A stretch of DNA of 64,000 bases, taken from positions 744,001 through 808,000 of the forward strand of contig CAVXWX010000003.1 in NCBI GenBank assembly GCA_963765555.1, written 5' to 3'. Positions 8,780 through 17,167 of the stretch are shown here, piece after piece. The translations under genes were made by a program, and so were the position numbers. Each line of letters starts with the position of its first letter. Within the stretch, counting starts at the first letter, position 1. The notes under the pieces were generated by a model, which saw nothing but the letters and a program-made list of their open reading frames with translations, was not told the origin of the DNA and searched no databases. The DNA is from JL08 sp963765555. GTDB lineage: Bacteria; Pseudomonadota; Alphaproteobacteria; Rhodobacterales; Rhodobacteraceae.

Positions 8780-9397
8780 TTATTCGTCCGGCCGGATCAG
8801 GCCCAGACCGCGCAGATAAATGCCGATGCCACTTTCAAGCAGGTCTTCGGGCGGAAACGGGCTTTGGGTGCCGGGTGAATTTCGCGCAAACAGTTCAACG
8901 ACCCCGTGGCTCAGCGCCCAGATATGCGCGCTGAACATCGACGCGGGCGGGCGCTTTTCCGGCGGGATATGTTTGGACAGATCGGCAGCTGCCTGTTCCA
9001 GAACAGCGCGGGCGCGCTGTGAAACCGCGGCCAGTTCGGGCGTGCGGTTGACCGAAATGCCGCTTTCGAACATGGCGATGTAGTGGCCGGGGTATTTGCG
9101 TGCAAAGGCCAGATAGGCGCGCCCCGTCGCCTCGAACGCGGCCAGTGCCGACGGTTGGCCCTTGTCATAGGCGTATTGCATGACGTCGCCAAAAATCTCG
9201 TAGCCTTGGCGCGCGGCTTCGGCGATCAGATCGTCGCGCCCTTCGAAATGGCGGTAAACCGCAGCGGGGGTCACGCCGGCCTGTTTGGCGGCCTCGGACA
9301 GGGTAAACCCCGTCGGGCCTTTGACCGTAATCAGCTCAAGCGCTGCATCAATCAGGGCCTGACGCAGATTACCGTGATGATAGCCGCGTTTAGGCAT
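8780..9397 (-). CDS. TetR/AcrR family transcriptional regulator
   Basis: A 205-residue one-component repressor. The N-terminal helix-turn-helix is FTLSEAAKQAGVTPAAVYRHF (start and end of the motif around residues 30-50), preceded by the usual ALIDAALELI helix. The C-terminal ligand domain has a late aromatic/His segment (HIWALSHGVVELF) seen in several TetR subfamilies. The start at 9397, giving MPKRGYHHGNLR, overlaps the end of ppk2 by eight bases, so the two are translationally coupled. The target genes are unknown; ppk2 itself is the natural candidate. Confidence 0.86.
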   Translation of the reverse strand: MPKRGYHHGNLRQALIDAALELITVKGPTGFTLSEAAKQAGVTPAAVYRHFEGRDDLIAEAARQGYEIFGDVMQYAYDKGQPSALAAFEATGRAYLAFARKYPGHYIAMFESGISVNRTPELAAVSQRARAVLEQAAADLSKHIPPEKRPPASMFSAHIWALSHGVVELFARNSPGTQSPFPPEDLLESGIGIYLRGLGLIRPDE

Positions 9398-10259
9398 CCC
9401 AGATGTCCGGCCCGCCGCAAATCTTGCGATCAACCGCGCCGATTGCGTCCGCATCCTTGCGATCATAGTCGAACGAATGCAGCACCGTGCGTAGCGCCGA
9501 CAGACGCGCGCGTTTTTTGTCGTCAGACCGCACAACTGTCCACGGGGTTGCCTTCGCGTGGCTGCGGTTCAGGGTTTCACCAATCGCATCGGTATAGGCA
9601 TCCCACTTTGACAGGCCCTTTACATCAATTGAACTGAGTTTCCATTGCTTTAGCGGGTCTTTTTCACGTGCCAGAAACCGGTTGAGCTGTTCGGCGCGCC
9701 CGACGTTAAGCCAGAATTTGAACAGGTGAATTCCGTCATCGATCAGCATTTTTTCAAATGGCACGACCTGTTTGAAAAACACCTCGCGTTCTTGATCGGT
9801 GCAAAATCCGAACACCTTTTCCACAACACCCCGATTGTACCAACTGCGGTCAAAAAACACGATTTCCCCGGCCGAGGGCAGGTGGTTGATGTAGCGCTGG
9901 AAATACCACTCCGTCGCTTCCTTGTCGGTCGGTTTGGGAAGGGCGACAAGCCGCGCGCCGCGCGGGTTAAGGTTTTCGCGGAAGCGCTTGATAACGCCAC
10001 CTTTTCCGGCTGCATCGCGGCCTTCAAACACCAAGGCAACGCGGGTGCCGCTGGATTTCGCCCAGACCTGAAATTTGGCCAGTTCGATCTGGAGCTTTTT
10101 GAGCTCTTTTTCATAGGCTTTCTTGCCCATTTCCTCGTCATGCGGGTAACTGGGTGAAATGATATCGTCCTTGCCCGCGTCCTTTATGGCATCACGAACA
10201 TCCCTCGGGGCGTCATTTTCGTAAAATGCGCTGATTGCGCCATCAAAAGGCAGTGTCAT
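9390..10259 (-). CDS. ppk2: Polyphosphate kinase 2
   Basis: Transfers phosphate between polyphosphate and nucleoside diphosphates. The 289-residue protein has Walker A in EGRDAAGKGG, Walker B in FFDRSWYNRG, and the lid-region arginines in the segment NRFLAREKDPLKQWK. The N-terminal extension of about 50 residues ahead of the ELKKLQIELAKFQ helix fits class I single-domain PPK2, the group that in rhizobia favours making NTP from polyphosphate. The direction of the reaction is inference. It is first in a short unit with the TetR gene. Confidence 0.92.
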   Translation of the reverse strand: MTLPFDGAISAFYENDAPRDVRDAIKDAGKDDIISPSYPHDEEMGKKAYEKELKKLQIELAKFQVWAKSSGTRVALVFEGRDAAGKGGVIKRFRENLNPRGARLVALPKPTDKEATEWYFQRYINHLPSAGEIVFFDRSWYNRGVVEKVFGFCTDQEREVFFKQVVPFEKMLIDDGIHLFKFWLNVGRAEQLNRFLAREKDPLKQWKLSSIDVKGLSKWDAYTDAIGETLNRSHAKATPWTVVRSDDKKRARLSALRTVLHSFDYDRKDADAIGAVDRKICGGPDIWDA

Positions 10260-10309
10260 GATCTATTCCCTGACAGTCTGTTTGCCTTCAATATGGGATG
10301 TTAATCCGA

Positions 10310-11302
10310 TTAACGCAAACCCGCACGTGCGGCAGCACGGTCGATCGCAGCGATAACATCATCCTCTGCGACATGATGGGGCATGTGGCCAATTCCGGGC
10401 AGGCGGGTCAGAACCGCATCCGGGATCTGGTCCACCAGCTTTTCCGAATGGATCGACAACCCGACAGTTGTGTCAGCGGTGCCATGGACAATCTCGGTCG
10501 GGGCCGTGATGCGATGGTATTCTGTCACCTGCAATTTGATTTCAGACAGCAGATTGGCGCGTTGATCGGCGTTGGCGCGCATCGACACACGGCGCAGCGT
10601 CAGCGCGGCGCCTACGTGATCGGCATAATCCTGCGGCGCGGACTGGGGTGGAAACACGCTGACAATGGCCGCGTCTATGCGTGATTGCGGCACAAAGGCC
10701 GTGATCAACGGCACCACAAGCGCCTTGCCCCACCACGACGACGTCACGCGATAAAACGGATCAAGCGGTGTTGTCCACGGGTTGGACACCGCCGCCACCG
10801 GCACCAGTGCCGCCACCTGATCGGGGTAATTGGATGCCCATGCCAGCGCAACGCCCCCGCCATAGCTTTGCCCCATCACTATCGGTTTTTCTGCGCCCAG
10901 TTGCCGTGCGGCCTGCATCAACAGGGCAGCCTGTTGTTGCAATGTCGATCCGTCGGCATGGATGCGGTCGGTATAGCCCAATCCGGGGCGGTCAAACACG
11001 ATGACGCGATAGGTTTCTGCCAGCCGCGGCGCCAGCGAAAATGTCATGTCGCGCGTGTTGCCGCTGGCTCCGTGGATCAGCACCAGATCGGGGCCTTGGC
11101 CCATCACAACCGCGTGCACCTTGGTGCCGCCCACGTCCAATATCTGGCCTTCGGGCGGAAATTCGGCTTCGGCCTGCGCCTCGCGTTGGGCGGCACGCAC
11201 CTGAACCACGGCAAACGTCACCGCAATAAAAAGGGTGAATGAGATCAGCAGCTTACTGGCCAATTTTTTGCATATCAAACGGAGTAGTCTGATAGATTTC
11301 AT
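10310..11302 (-). CDS. Alpha/beta hydrolase with N-terminal membrane anchor
   Basis: A hydrolase of about 330 residues with one N-terminal membrane segment (LLISFTLFIAVTFAVVQV) and a periplasmic or membrane-attached catalytic domain. The nucleophile elbow is GQSYGGG, preceded by LVLIHGASGNTRDM (oxyanion loop) and RVIVFDRPGLGYTD. The acid is probably in HGTADTTV and the histidine in GIGHMPHH. With the ATG at 11302 it overlaps the end of metA by 50 bases; an in-frame TTG near 11262 would reduce that to a few bases, and neither start has a strong ribosome site. The substrate is unknown. Confidence 0.82.
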   Translation of the reverse strand: MKSIRLLRLICKKLASKLLISFTLFIAVTFAVVQVRAAQREAQAEAEFPPEGQILDVGGTKVHAVVMGQGPDLVLIHGASGNTRDMTFSLAPRLAETYRVIVFDRPGLGYTDRIHADGSTLQQQAALLMQAARQLGAEKPIVMGQSYGGGVALAWASNYPDQVAALVPVAAVSNPWTTPLDPFYRVTSSWWGKALVVPLITAFVPQSRIDAAIVSVFPPQSAPQDYADHVGAALTLRRVSMRANADQRANLLSEIKLQVTEYHRITAPTEIVHGTADTTVGLSIHSEKLVDQIPDAVLTRLPGIGHMPHHVAEDDVIAAIDRAAARAGLR

Positions 11303-12170
11303 TGATCCAGTTGCCGTAAAGCAGGTGGGCATGGCTGCGCCAGCGGTTTTGCGGCGGGCGGGTCGGATCATCTTCGGGGTAATAATTCAGCGGCACGTTG
11401 ATCGGCGTGCCGTCGGCAACGTCGCGGTCATATTCCTGTTTCAGCGTGTCGCGGTCATATTCGAAATGGTTGAAAATATAAAGTGCGCGATGCGCCGGAT
11501 CCTGCACCAGACAGGGGCCAACCACATCGCTGCCCAACAGGGTTTTCAGCCCCGTCGCCGCATCGATTTCGGCTTGCCGCATTTCCGTCCAGCGCGATAC
11601 AGGGATCACGCAATCATCGGAAAACCCGCGCAAATAGGGCGATGCCGGATCAAGATTGCGATGCCGGAAACAGCCGAACGCCTTGGCCTCCAGCATATGT
11701 TTCCTGACGCCGTGGAAATGGTTGATCATCGCCATCCCGCCCCAGCACACGCCAAAGGTGGAATGCACATTGGTCTGGGTCCAGTCCATCACCTGCTGCA
11801 ATTCGTCCCAATAGGTCACATCGGAAAATTCCAGATGTTCGATCGGGGCACCGGTGATGATCAGCCCGTCAAACTTTTCGCCGCGTACCTCCTGAAAGGT
11901 GCGGTAAAAGCTTTCCATATGATCAGCCGCCGTATTGCGCGCCTGATGTTCCGTCATCCGGATCAGGGACAGTTCGATCTGGAGCGGGGTAGCCCCGATC
12001 AGGCGGGCAAACTGGTTTTCGGTCTGGATTTTCTTGGGCATCAGGTTCAACAGCCCGATGCGCAGGGGCCGGATATCCTGCCGCGCGGCCTGTCCTTCGT
12101 CCATGACCATCACGCCCTCGCGCGTCAGCACGTCAAAGGCAGGCAGGTCGGCAGGAATTTTGATCGGCAT
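11253..12170 (-). CDS. metA: Homoserine O-acyltransferase, predicted acetyl-type
   Basis: Acylates homoserine in methionine biosynthesis. The 305-residue MetA-fold protein carries the nucleophile Cys142 in FGVCWGGMA and the catalytic His/Glu in FNHFEYD. Position 111 is Glu in GAPIEHLEF. In the published work on this family a Glu here goes with acetyl-CoA use and Gly with succinyl-CoA, so this enzyme is predicted to make O-acetylhomoserine despite being named MetA. It follows a P-loop ATPase gene by 38 bases. I saw no SAM riboswitch in that short gap. Confidence 0.92.
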   Translation of the reverse strand: MPIKIPADLPAFDVLTREGVMVMDEGQAARQDIRPLRIGLLNLMPKKIQTENQFARLIGATPLQIELSLIRMTEHQARNTAADHMESFYRTFQEVRGEKFDGLIITGAPIEHLEFSDVTYWDELQQVMDWTQTNVHSTFGVCWGGMAMINHFHGVRKHMLEAKAFGCFRHRNLDPASPYLRGFSDDCVIPVSRWTEMRQAEIDAATGLKTLLGSDVVGPCLVQDPAHRALYIFNHFEYDRDTLKQEYDRDVADGTPINVPLNYYPEDDPTRPPQNRWRSHAHLLYGNWINEIYQTTPFDMQKIGQ

Positions 12171-12208
12171 CAGACAGGTCCTATGGTCGGGCTGTTCAGG
12201 TAGCGCGT

Positions 12209-13069
12209 TCAGGCGCGCCGCTCAAGTGCGGCGGCGATCACATCATCGAAATCGGCGGTGGTTTTCACCGATGCCACTTCATCCGCTGTCACCGTCACCC
12301 CCCAATTCGCCATGGCTGCATACCGCGGCTGGCGATGTTCCAGAGCCTTGGCATAGGTCCAGCGGATAAAGGTATCCGGATCAACATCACTTTCTTGAAT
12401 ATTGTTTTCATTCAGGTATTCCGCCCAAACGCGCGCCAGAAACGCGGGCTGATAGGCCATCGGTTTCGGCGCTTTGTCAAACCTTGCGATCAGGTCCTTG
12501 GTATGGGCATCACTGCCTTTGATCCAGACCAGCAGCGTTTGATCGGCAAGGGCGCGCAGCAACGGATCATCGGGATCAGCCGGATCAACCCATTCACAGA
12601 TCGATCCGCCACTGTCGCAGATGAAATTCGGATATCCATAAAGCGCCTCGGCCCGTTTGATAAACCGTTCGGTATCCATCAGCGCCGAAATTTCGGCCTG
12701 CCGGAACTGTTCCTGCCGTTCGATATATTCGGCCATCGATGTGCCGCCGCGCGACGGATCCCCCGGTTTGCCCAGATAGGTGGCCACAGGGGTCAGGTTG
12801 TTGAACGAAATATTGGACCCGATATAGATCGAATCCGACAACAGAAGATCGCGCAGGAACGGCACTTTCATCGCCTGCGCCTTGGCGTTGTCTGTGATGT
12901 ATTCGCCCATATACCGGGTGCCGATGCGGTAATCGATCGAGTAATGGAACCATTGCCCGCTGTCGCGCAGCAAATTGGAAAGATAGGTTTTGCCCAAACC
13001 GGACATGCCAAAGACAAGCACCCGTTTATGTTCGGCTTTTCGCCAGTCCTGCGCAGATTGATAGAGCAT
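12209..13069 (-). CDS. P-loop ATPase of unknown function
   Basis: A 286-residue soluble protein with a clear Walker A, VLVFGMSGLGKTYLSN, near residue 20. No other domain is recognisable. The middle contains a long polar helical segment (MAEYIERQEQFRQAEISALMDTERF), and CDSGGSICEWVD around residue 155 may hold an acidic catalytic site. The start at 13069 was chosen over 13117 because GGGGAT precedes it and the P-loop then falls at the expected distance. It sits between an EamA transporter and metA on the same strand. I recognise the type from Rhodobacterales genomes but know of no function. Confidence 0.75.
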   Translation of the reverse strand: MLYQSAQDWRKAEHKRVLVFGMSGLGKTYLSNLLRDSGQWFHYSIDYRIGTRYMGEYITDNAKAQAMKVPFLRDLLLSDSIYIGSNISFNNLTPVATYLGKPGDPSRGGTSMAEYIERQEQFRQAEISALMDTERFIKRAEALYGYPNFICDSGGSICEWVDPADPDDPLLRALADQTLLVWIKGSDAHTKDLIARFDKAPKPMAYQPAFLARVWAEYLNENNIQESDVDPDTFIRWTYAKALEHRQPRYAAMANWGVTVTADEVASVKTTADFDDVIAAALERRA

Positions 13070-13117
13070 GGTTGATCCCCTTTGCCCCGTCCTAGTCGTG
13101 CAGGGCAAACCCGTCAA

Positions 13118-14029
13118 TCACCTGGCTGACCTGAACCACGCCCAAACCCGTCCGTCCAGTATGATCATGCCAAGGGCCAGCAGGCCAAAGCCGATATAGG
13201 CGCGCGGGTTCAGGGTTTCGCCCAGAACAGCCCAACCCAGCAGGATCGACACCGGCGGGATCAGCAATGTGACCAGCATCAGATTGCCGCTGCCTGCCAT
13301 GCCCAGCACGCGGTAATAGAGCAGATAGGCCCCCGCGGTCGCGATGACCGCGTAGTAAATGATTGCGCCCCATGTCTGTGCCATCAGATCAAACCGGATC
13401 GGCCCGTCGATCAGCAGGGCAGCAGGCAGGATAATCAGGGTCGATCCCGTCAACATCCCCGCTGCAGCGACCTGCGGCGCAAGGCCCGACAGGGTCAGGC
13501 GCGCCCAGGACGATGCAAACGCATAGCTGAGCGTGCCCAGCAATACGGCCAGTTGCGCCACACTGCGCAGATCAAGATTGGCAAACTGGTTCAGGCCGAT
13601 GGCCGTGGCCACACCCAGAAACCCCAGCGTAACGCCCGCCAGCTTGCGCGCGCTTAACCGTTCGTCGGCAAACACGATGGCGGCCACGATCACGCCAAAC
13701 ACTGCCGTCGTGGCATTCAGGATCGAGGTCAATCCGACCTCGATATGCAACTGGCCCCATGCCATCAGGGCGAACGGGATCACGTTGTTCAGCAGGCCCA
13801 TCACCAGAAACGCACCCCAGATGCGCGGGCTGCGCGGGATCGGCAGGCGCATCGCCAACACAACGCCCCACAGCACCAGCATTGCCCATCCGGTGCGGTG
13901 CGCCACCGAGGTCAGAACCGGAACTTCCTCAAGCGCGATGTGGATCGACAGGAACGATCCGCCCCAGATGATCGCCAGCAGGACAAGTTCACCCCATGCG
14001 CGGGTCGAAAGAGATTTTTGTGGTGTCAT
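13118..14029 (-). CDS. EamA/DMT family transporter
   Basis: A 303-residue inner-membrane protein with about ten hydrophobic segments arranged as two EamA repeats (residues about 10-140 and 155-295). It starts LVLLAIIWGGSFLSIHIAL, typical of drug/metabolite superfamily exporters. The substrate is not predictable. It lies 48 bases upstream of the P-loop ATPase gene and may head the unit that includes metA. Confidence 0.85.
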   Translation of the reverse strand: MTPQKSLSTRAWGELVLLAIIWGGSFLSIHIALEEVPVLTSVAHRTGWAMLVLWGVVLAMRLPIPRSPRIWGAFLVMGLLNNVIPFALMAWGQLHIEVGLTSILNATTAVFGVIVAAIVFADERLSARKLAGVTLGFLGVATAIGLNQFANLDLRSVAQLAVLLGTLSYAFASSWARLTLSGLAPQVAAAGMLTGSTLIILPAALLIDGPIRFDLMAQTWGAIIYYAVIATAGAYLLYYRVLGMAGSGNLMLVTLLIPPVSILLGWAVLGETLNPRAYIGFGLLALGMIILDGRVWAWFRSAR

Positions 14030-14088
14030 GGCATGTGTTTAGGCGGCGTCTGCCACCGGCGCGACCCGAATCTTGCGTTAAAGACAGC

Positions 14089-14121
14089 AAAAGGCCCGCT
14101 GATTGCGCAGCGGGCCCTTTT
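14089..14121 (-). terminator. Bidirectional rho-independent terminator
   Basis: AAAAGGCCCGCT at 14089-14100 pairs with AGCGGGCCCTTTTG at 14109-14121 around the loop GATTGCGC. On the minus strand it reads as a GC-rich stem followed by TTTT, 20 bases past the stop of the FadL-type porin. The A/T flanks make it usable in both directions. Confidence 0.85.
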
Positions 14122-14141
14122 GTTACGATTGTTCTGTCAGA

Positions 14142-15244
14142 TCAGAAGTAATACCCGATCCGGATACCGAAACCCAAAGCGTCGTTGTCATTAAAGATAC
14201 CGGCAGGGGCAACTGCACCGGCCCGCGTTTGTGTATCTTCGATCATGACATAGCGCACACCGCCGGAAATTTTCATGTTTCCACGGGTATAGGTTGCGGC
14301 CAGTCCAAGGCTGGTTTGGCCGTCTGTCGGGCCAAGGTTGGTTGTAAATCCGCCAATCGGCTCTTCATATCCAACCGTCGCAGCGACCGACCACGTATCG
14401 TTGATCCGGCGGCCCAGACCCAGCGTGTAGGTCACGATATCGCCGTTATAGCTGACCAGCGATCCGCCACCGGTCAGGGTTTGATAATTCACCGGTGTGA
14501 TATCGAAATCAGACCATTCCGCCCAGCGAACCGAGCCGAACAACAGCGTGTCCTGTGCGATACCTGTCTGGAATTCCAGGTTCACGGATTGCGGCGTATC
14601 AATCGGGGTCGTGCTGGCATTCGGGCCACCCAACGCGATCGAGTTTTCAACAGTGTCCAACTCATGCTCGATGGCCGAGTTATAGGTCAGCGATACGCGC
14701 AAGGCGATATCGGGCATTTCATAGGCAACACCCGCCAGATAACCGACGCCGAAATCCCGATCACCCGTTGCCGAATATCCGCTGACGAAGGGAATGACCG
14801 CATCGGCCGAAATCGTCTGAAGCCGGATACCACCATAAAAGCTGAGGTTGGAGGGCATGTTGTATTGCAGGATGCCGGTGATCGCGTTCGAGGTGAACTC
14901 GGCCGTGGATCCGGCAGCGAAATATCCGGTGCCTGTCGGATAATCGACATTCGCACCGTAAGGTTTGTCAAAGATCAGGGCATAGGACCATGTATCATTG
15001 ATGTCCGCCTTGTAAGCCGCGCCATATTGCAGATAGTCCTTGGACATATTGCCGGATGACCACCGCCGACACCTGCCGTGCCAACACCCGTCACCGAAGG
15101 GTTGATCGAGCCAAAGCTGAATTCGGCATAACGCCCTTTTTCGAACAGCACGGCAACAGATTGCCCTGTGCGGTCCAGTGCGCCCGCATGTGCGGCATAA
15201 GTGCTAAGCATCAGTGCAGATGCTGCTGTCAGTGCGACCTTCAT
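14142..15244 (-). CDS. OmpP1/FadL-type outer-membrane transporter (frameshifted)
   Basis: Outer-membrane beta-barrel probably moving long-chain fatty acids or other hydrophobic substrates. It starts with a signal peptide, MKVALTAASALMLSTYAAHAG, and ends in GIRIGYYF with the terminal aromatic of barrel proteins. Alternating strands fill the protein, with N-terminal hatch-type sequence around RTGQSVAVLFEKG. The frame breaks near 15058, where one base is missing (a deletion, unlike most breaks here); restoring it gives 367 residues, shorter than E. coli FadL. It has a promoter overlapped by a palindrome at 15304-15318 and a terminator at 14089-14121. Confidence 0.85.
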
Positions 15245-15290
15245 CGCTGTCCTCCCACGGAAACAAGATACAATTTTATTATGGAGTGGT

Positions 15291-15318
15291 CGTATAAATT
15301 CGCTGACGTTTACGTCAA
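15291..15318 (-). promoter_or_regulatory. fadL-type promoter with overlapping palindromic operator
   Basis: On the minus strand TTGACG (15313-15318) and TATACG (15291-15296) are 16 bases apart, about 45 bases before the porin ATG. The -35 lies inside the palindrome TGACGTTTACGTCA (15304-15317), a layout expected of a repressor site. Two looser TGAC...ACGT/CGTA copies follow at about 15323-15335 and 15343-15357. The ACGT-two bases-ACGT core resembles the motif described for the MerR-family regulator LiuR of branched-chain and fatty-acid catabolism; that identity is inference. Confidence 0.6.
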
Positions 15319-15379
15319 TCTGTGACGGAACGTAACAAATATATGACCATACGTAAGGCTGCGCGGGGTGAACGGCGCT

Positions 15380-16288
15380 TTATTGCGCACGTGAACGGCG
15401 TGATTCCACCCAGATGTTCATGTAATTGCCCGCAAATATGATAAAGGCGCCGACAAAAACCCAGATATCCAGACCTTCCTGATACAACACCATGCCCAGA
15501 ACGGCGATTACCGGCAGCCGGACGAAATCCATCGGAATCACAACAGTGGCCGGCGCAATCGACAGCGCATTGGTCAGGCAGTAATGCGCCAGCAAACCGG
15601 CGCATCCGATCAGCACCAGATAGGGCAGGGCCTGCGCGGTTGGCAATGCGATCACGCCATCATATCCCGCCGCGACCAATCCCAGCACCAGTTGTATGGC
15701 CGTCAGGTAAAACAATATGCAACTGATCGTTTCCGTGCGGGTCAGACGTTTGGTGAACATGATCGTCACCGCAAAGAACACCGCACATGCGGCCGCCGCA
15801 CCGATGCCGGCGTTGAACGTGGATGTATCTGGGCGTGCAACAATCAGGATACCGACAAATCCCAGCACCGCCGCCAAGGCCCGCACACGGGTCAAACGTT
15901 CACCCAGAATAAGCGGCGACAAGACAACAACCCATAAGGGCGACGTGAATTCCAGTGCAAAGACCTGCGCCAACGGGATCACTGTTACGGCGTAGAACCA
16001 AAGATTCTGACCGGTGAAATGGGCAACATTTCGGATCAGGTGGGTGCCGGCCTGTTGCGTTCTGACCTGCGCCCAAGCCCCGTTCAGGGTAATCAGGGCG
16101 CTGACGATCAAAATCCCGATTGCACTGCGATACATCATGATTTCAAACGTATCAAAACCGGAACTTACTTCGCGCCCCGCGATGGCCATCGCCGAAAAAG
16201 ACGCAATAGACCCAATCATCCAGAACGCCGCAACAAGAGACGTGTTTCTGGCGGGTGGCGCGGAAATGTCCGGTCCTATTTCCACCAT
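15380..16288 (-). CDS. EamA/DMT family transporter
   Basis: A 302-residue inner-membrane protein with about ten hydrophobic helices and two EamA repeats. The signature-like segment FALEFTSPLWVVVLSPLILGE ends the first repeat; the second ends near VVIPMDFVRLPVIAVLG. This arrangement is common in the RhaT/S-adenosylmethionine-uptake-like branch, but the substrate is open. Its start overlaps the end of the FkbM gene by 13 bases, so the two are coupled. Confidence 0.85.
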   Translation of the reverse strand: MVEIGPDISAPPARNTSLVAAFWMIGSIASFSAMAIAGREVSSGFDTFEIMMYRSAIGILIVSALITLNGAWAQVRTQQAGTHLIRNVAHFTGQNLWFYAVTVIPLAQVFALEFTSPLWVVVLSPLILGERLTRVRALAAVLGFVGILIVARPDTSTFNAGIGAAAACAVFFAVTIMFTKRLTRTETISCILFYLTAIQLVLGLVAAGYDGVIALPTAQALPYLVLIGCAGLLAHYCLTNALSIAPATVVIPMDFVRLPVIAVLGMVLYQEGLDIWVFVGAFIIFAGNYMNIWVESRRSRAQ

Positions 16289-17076
16289 ATGTCCGGCATG
16301 ACAATGTCCGCTTCACTTGCCAAATTCTTGCGATCCAGCGCATGTGGCAAGACCACCGGACCTTTGGCCTGACAGGTTGCGATCCTGTCGTTTCGAATGA
16401 ACGTCACTTCGAACACGCGGGGGATTTCCACACCGTGATAGCGGGCAATCCCGCAACAATTGTTCGGATGCACGTGGGCAATCGAAAAATCCTTGTACAG
16501 CTTTTCGAATGTCGCATTCGCGAAACGCAAGAATTCCCGATCGAACAGTTTGTCGAAGCCGTGGAATTCGATAATCATCGTCCGGAACTGCCTTAGGACA
16601 GCGGAGGGTGTTTCCACAAGAACGTCGTATTCGAACCCTTCAATATCCATTTGCAGCAGCATGTCGCCTGCGTTTTCGGGGTGTTTCTGCGCGATCCAGG
16701 ATGACAGCGTGGTGTTGATCCCTTCGTCGCGCGACCCCAGAAATTTTGCGTCGAAATCGAAAAGCGCATTGTCGAGCGGGGGCTTTTCAACGCTGGCATC
16801 CGCCATAAAGCACTTGATCCCGTAATCCGACGCAAGCGCGTTCTCGAAAGTGGCCGTGTAATCAACCCCCGGAGAAAAGCAGGACGCGATGCCATCCATA
16901 TCATCGGGCACCAGATAGCCGCCATCCGCATCCCCGCCGATGCGGATCAGATCAACCGGAACCAGTTTGGATTTGAACCGTTCGATAAAGGACAGAACCA
17001 AATCGGGCTCTCCCATTTTTTGCAGCATTTGCCCGCGGTGCAAAAAATACTGTCTGGCTATGGATGTAATGCCCAT
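16276..17076 (-). CDS. FkbM family methyltransferase
   Basis: A 266-residue FkbM-group methyltransferase, unrelated in detail to the one at 7.9 kb. The core motifs are RIGGDADGGYLVPDD near residue 45 and MLLQMDIEGFEYDVL near residue 140, where DIEG corresponds to the DxEG family signature. C-terminal VHPNNCCG is seen in the branch that carries a FkbM domain on short proteins. It is upstream of and overlapping an EamA transporter. The substrate is unknown; a sugar or glycolipid is a guess. Confidence 0.82.
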   Translation of the reverse strand: MGITSIARQYFLHRGQMLQKMGEPDLVLSFIERFKSKLVPVDLIRIGGDADGGYLVPDDMDGIASCFSPGVDYTATFENALASDYGIKCFMADASVEKPPLDNALFDFDAKFLGSRDEGINTTLSSWIAQKHPENAGDMLLQMDIEGFEYDVLVETPSAVLRQFRTMIIEFHGFDKLFDREFLRFANATFEKLYKDFSIAHVHPNNCCGIARYHGVEIPRVFEVTFIRNDRIATCQAKGPVVLPHALDRKNLASEADIVMPDIWWK

Positions 17077-17167
17077 TTTGTTTTCCTTCCAAGACGCATC
17101 CGGGGCGCGATTGGTCTTCGCGTCCGGGACAGCCCCGCCTTTTCATTTCACGTATTGCGCAATCTGG

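Noticed and set aside
12171..12208. SAM-II riboswitch upstream of metA
   Set aside because: The gap to the previous gene is only 38 bases and does not contain the pseudoknot consensus.
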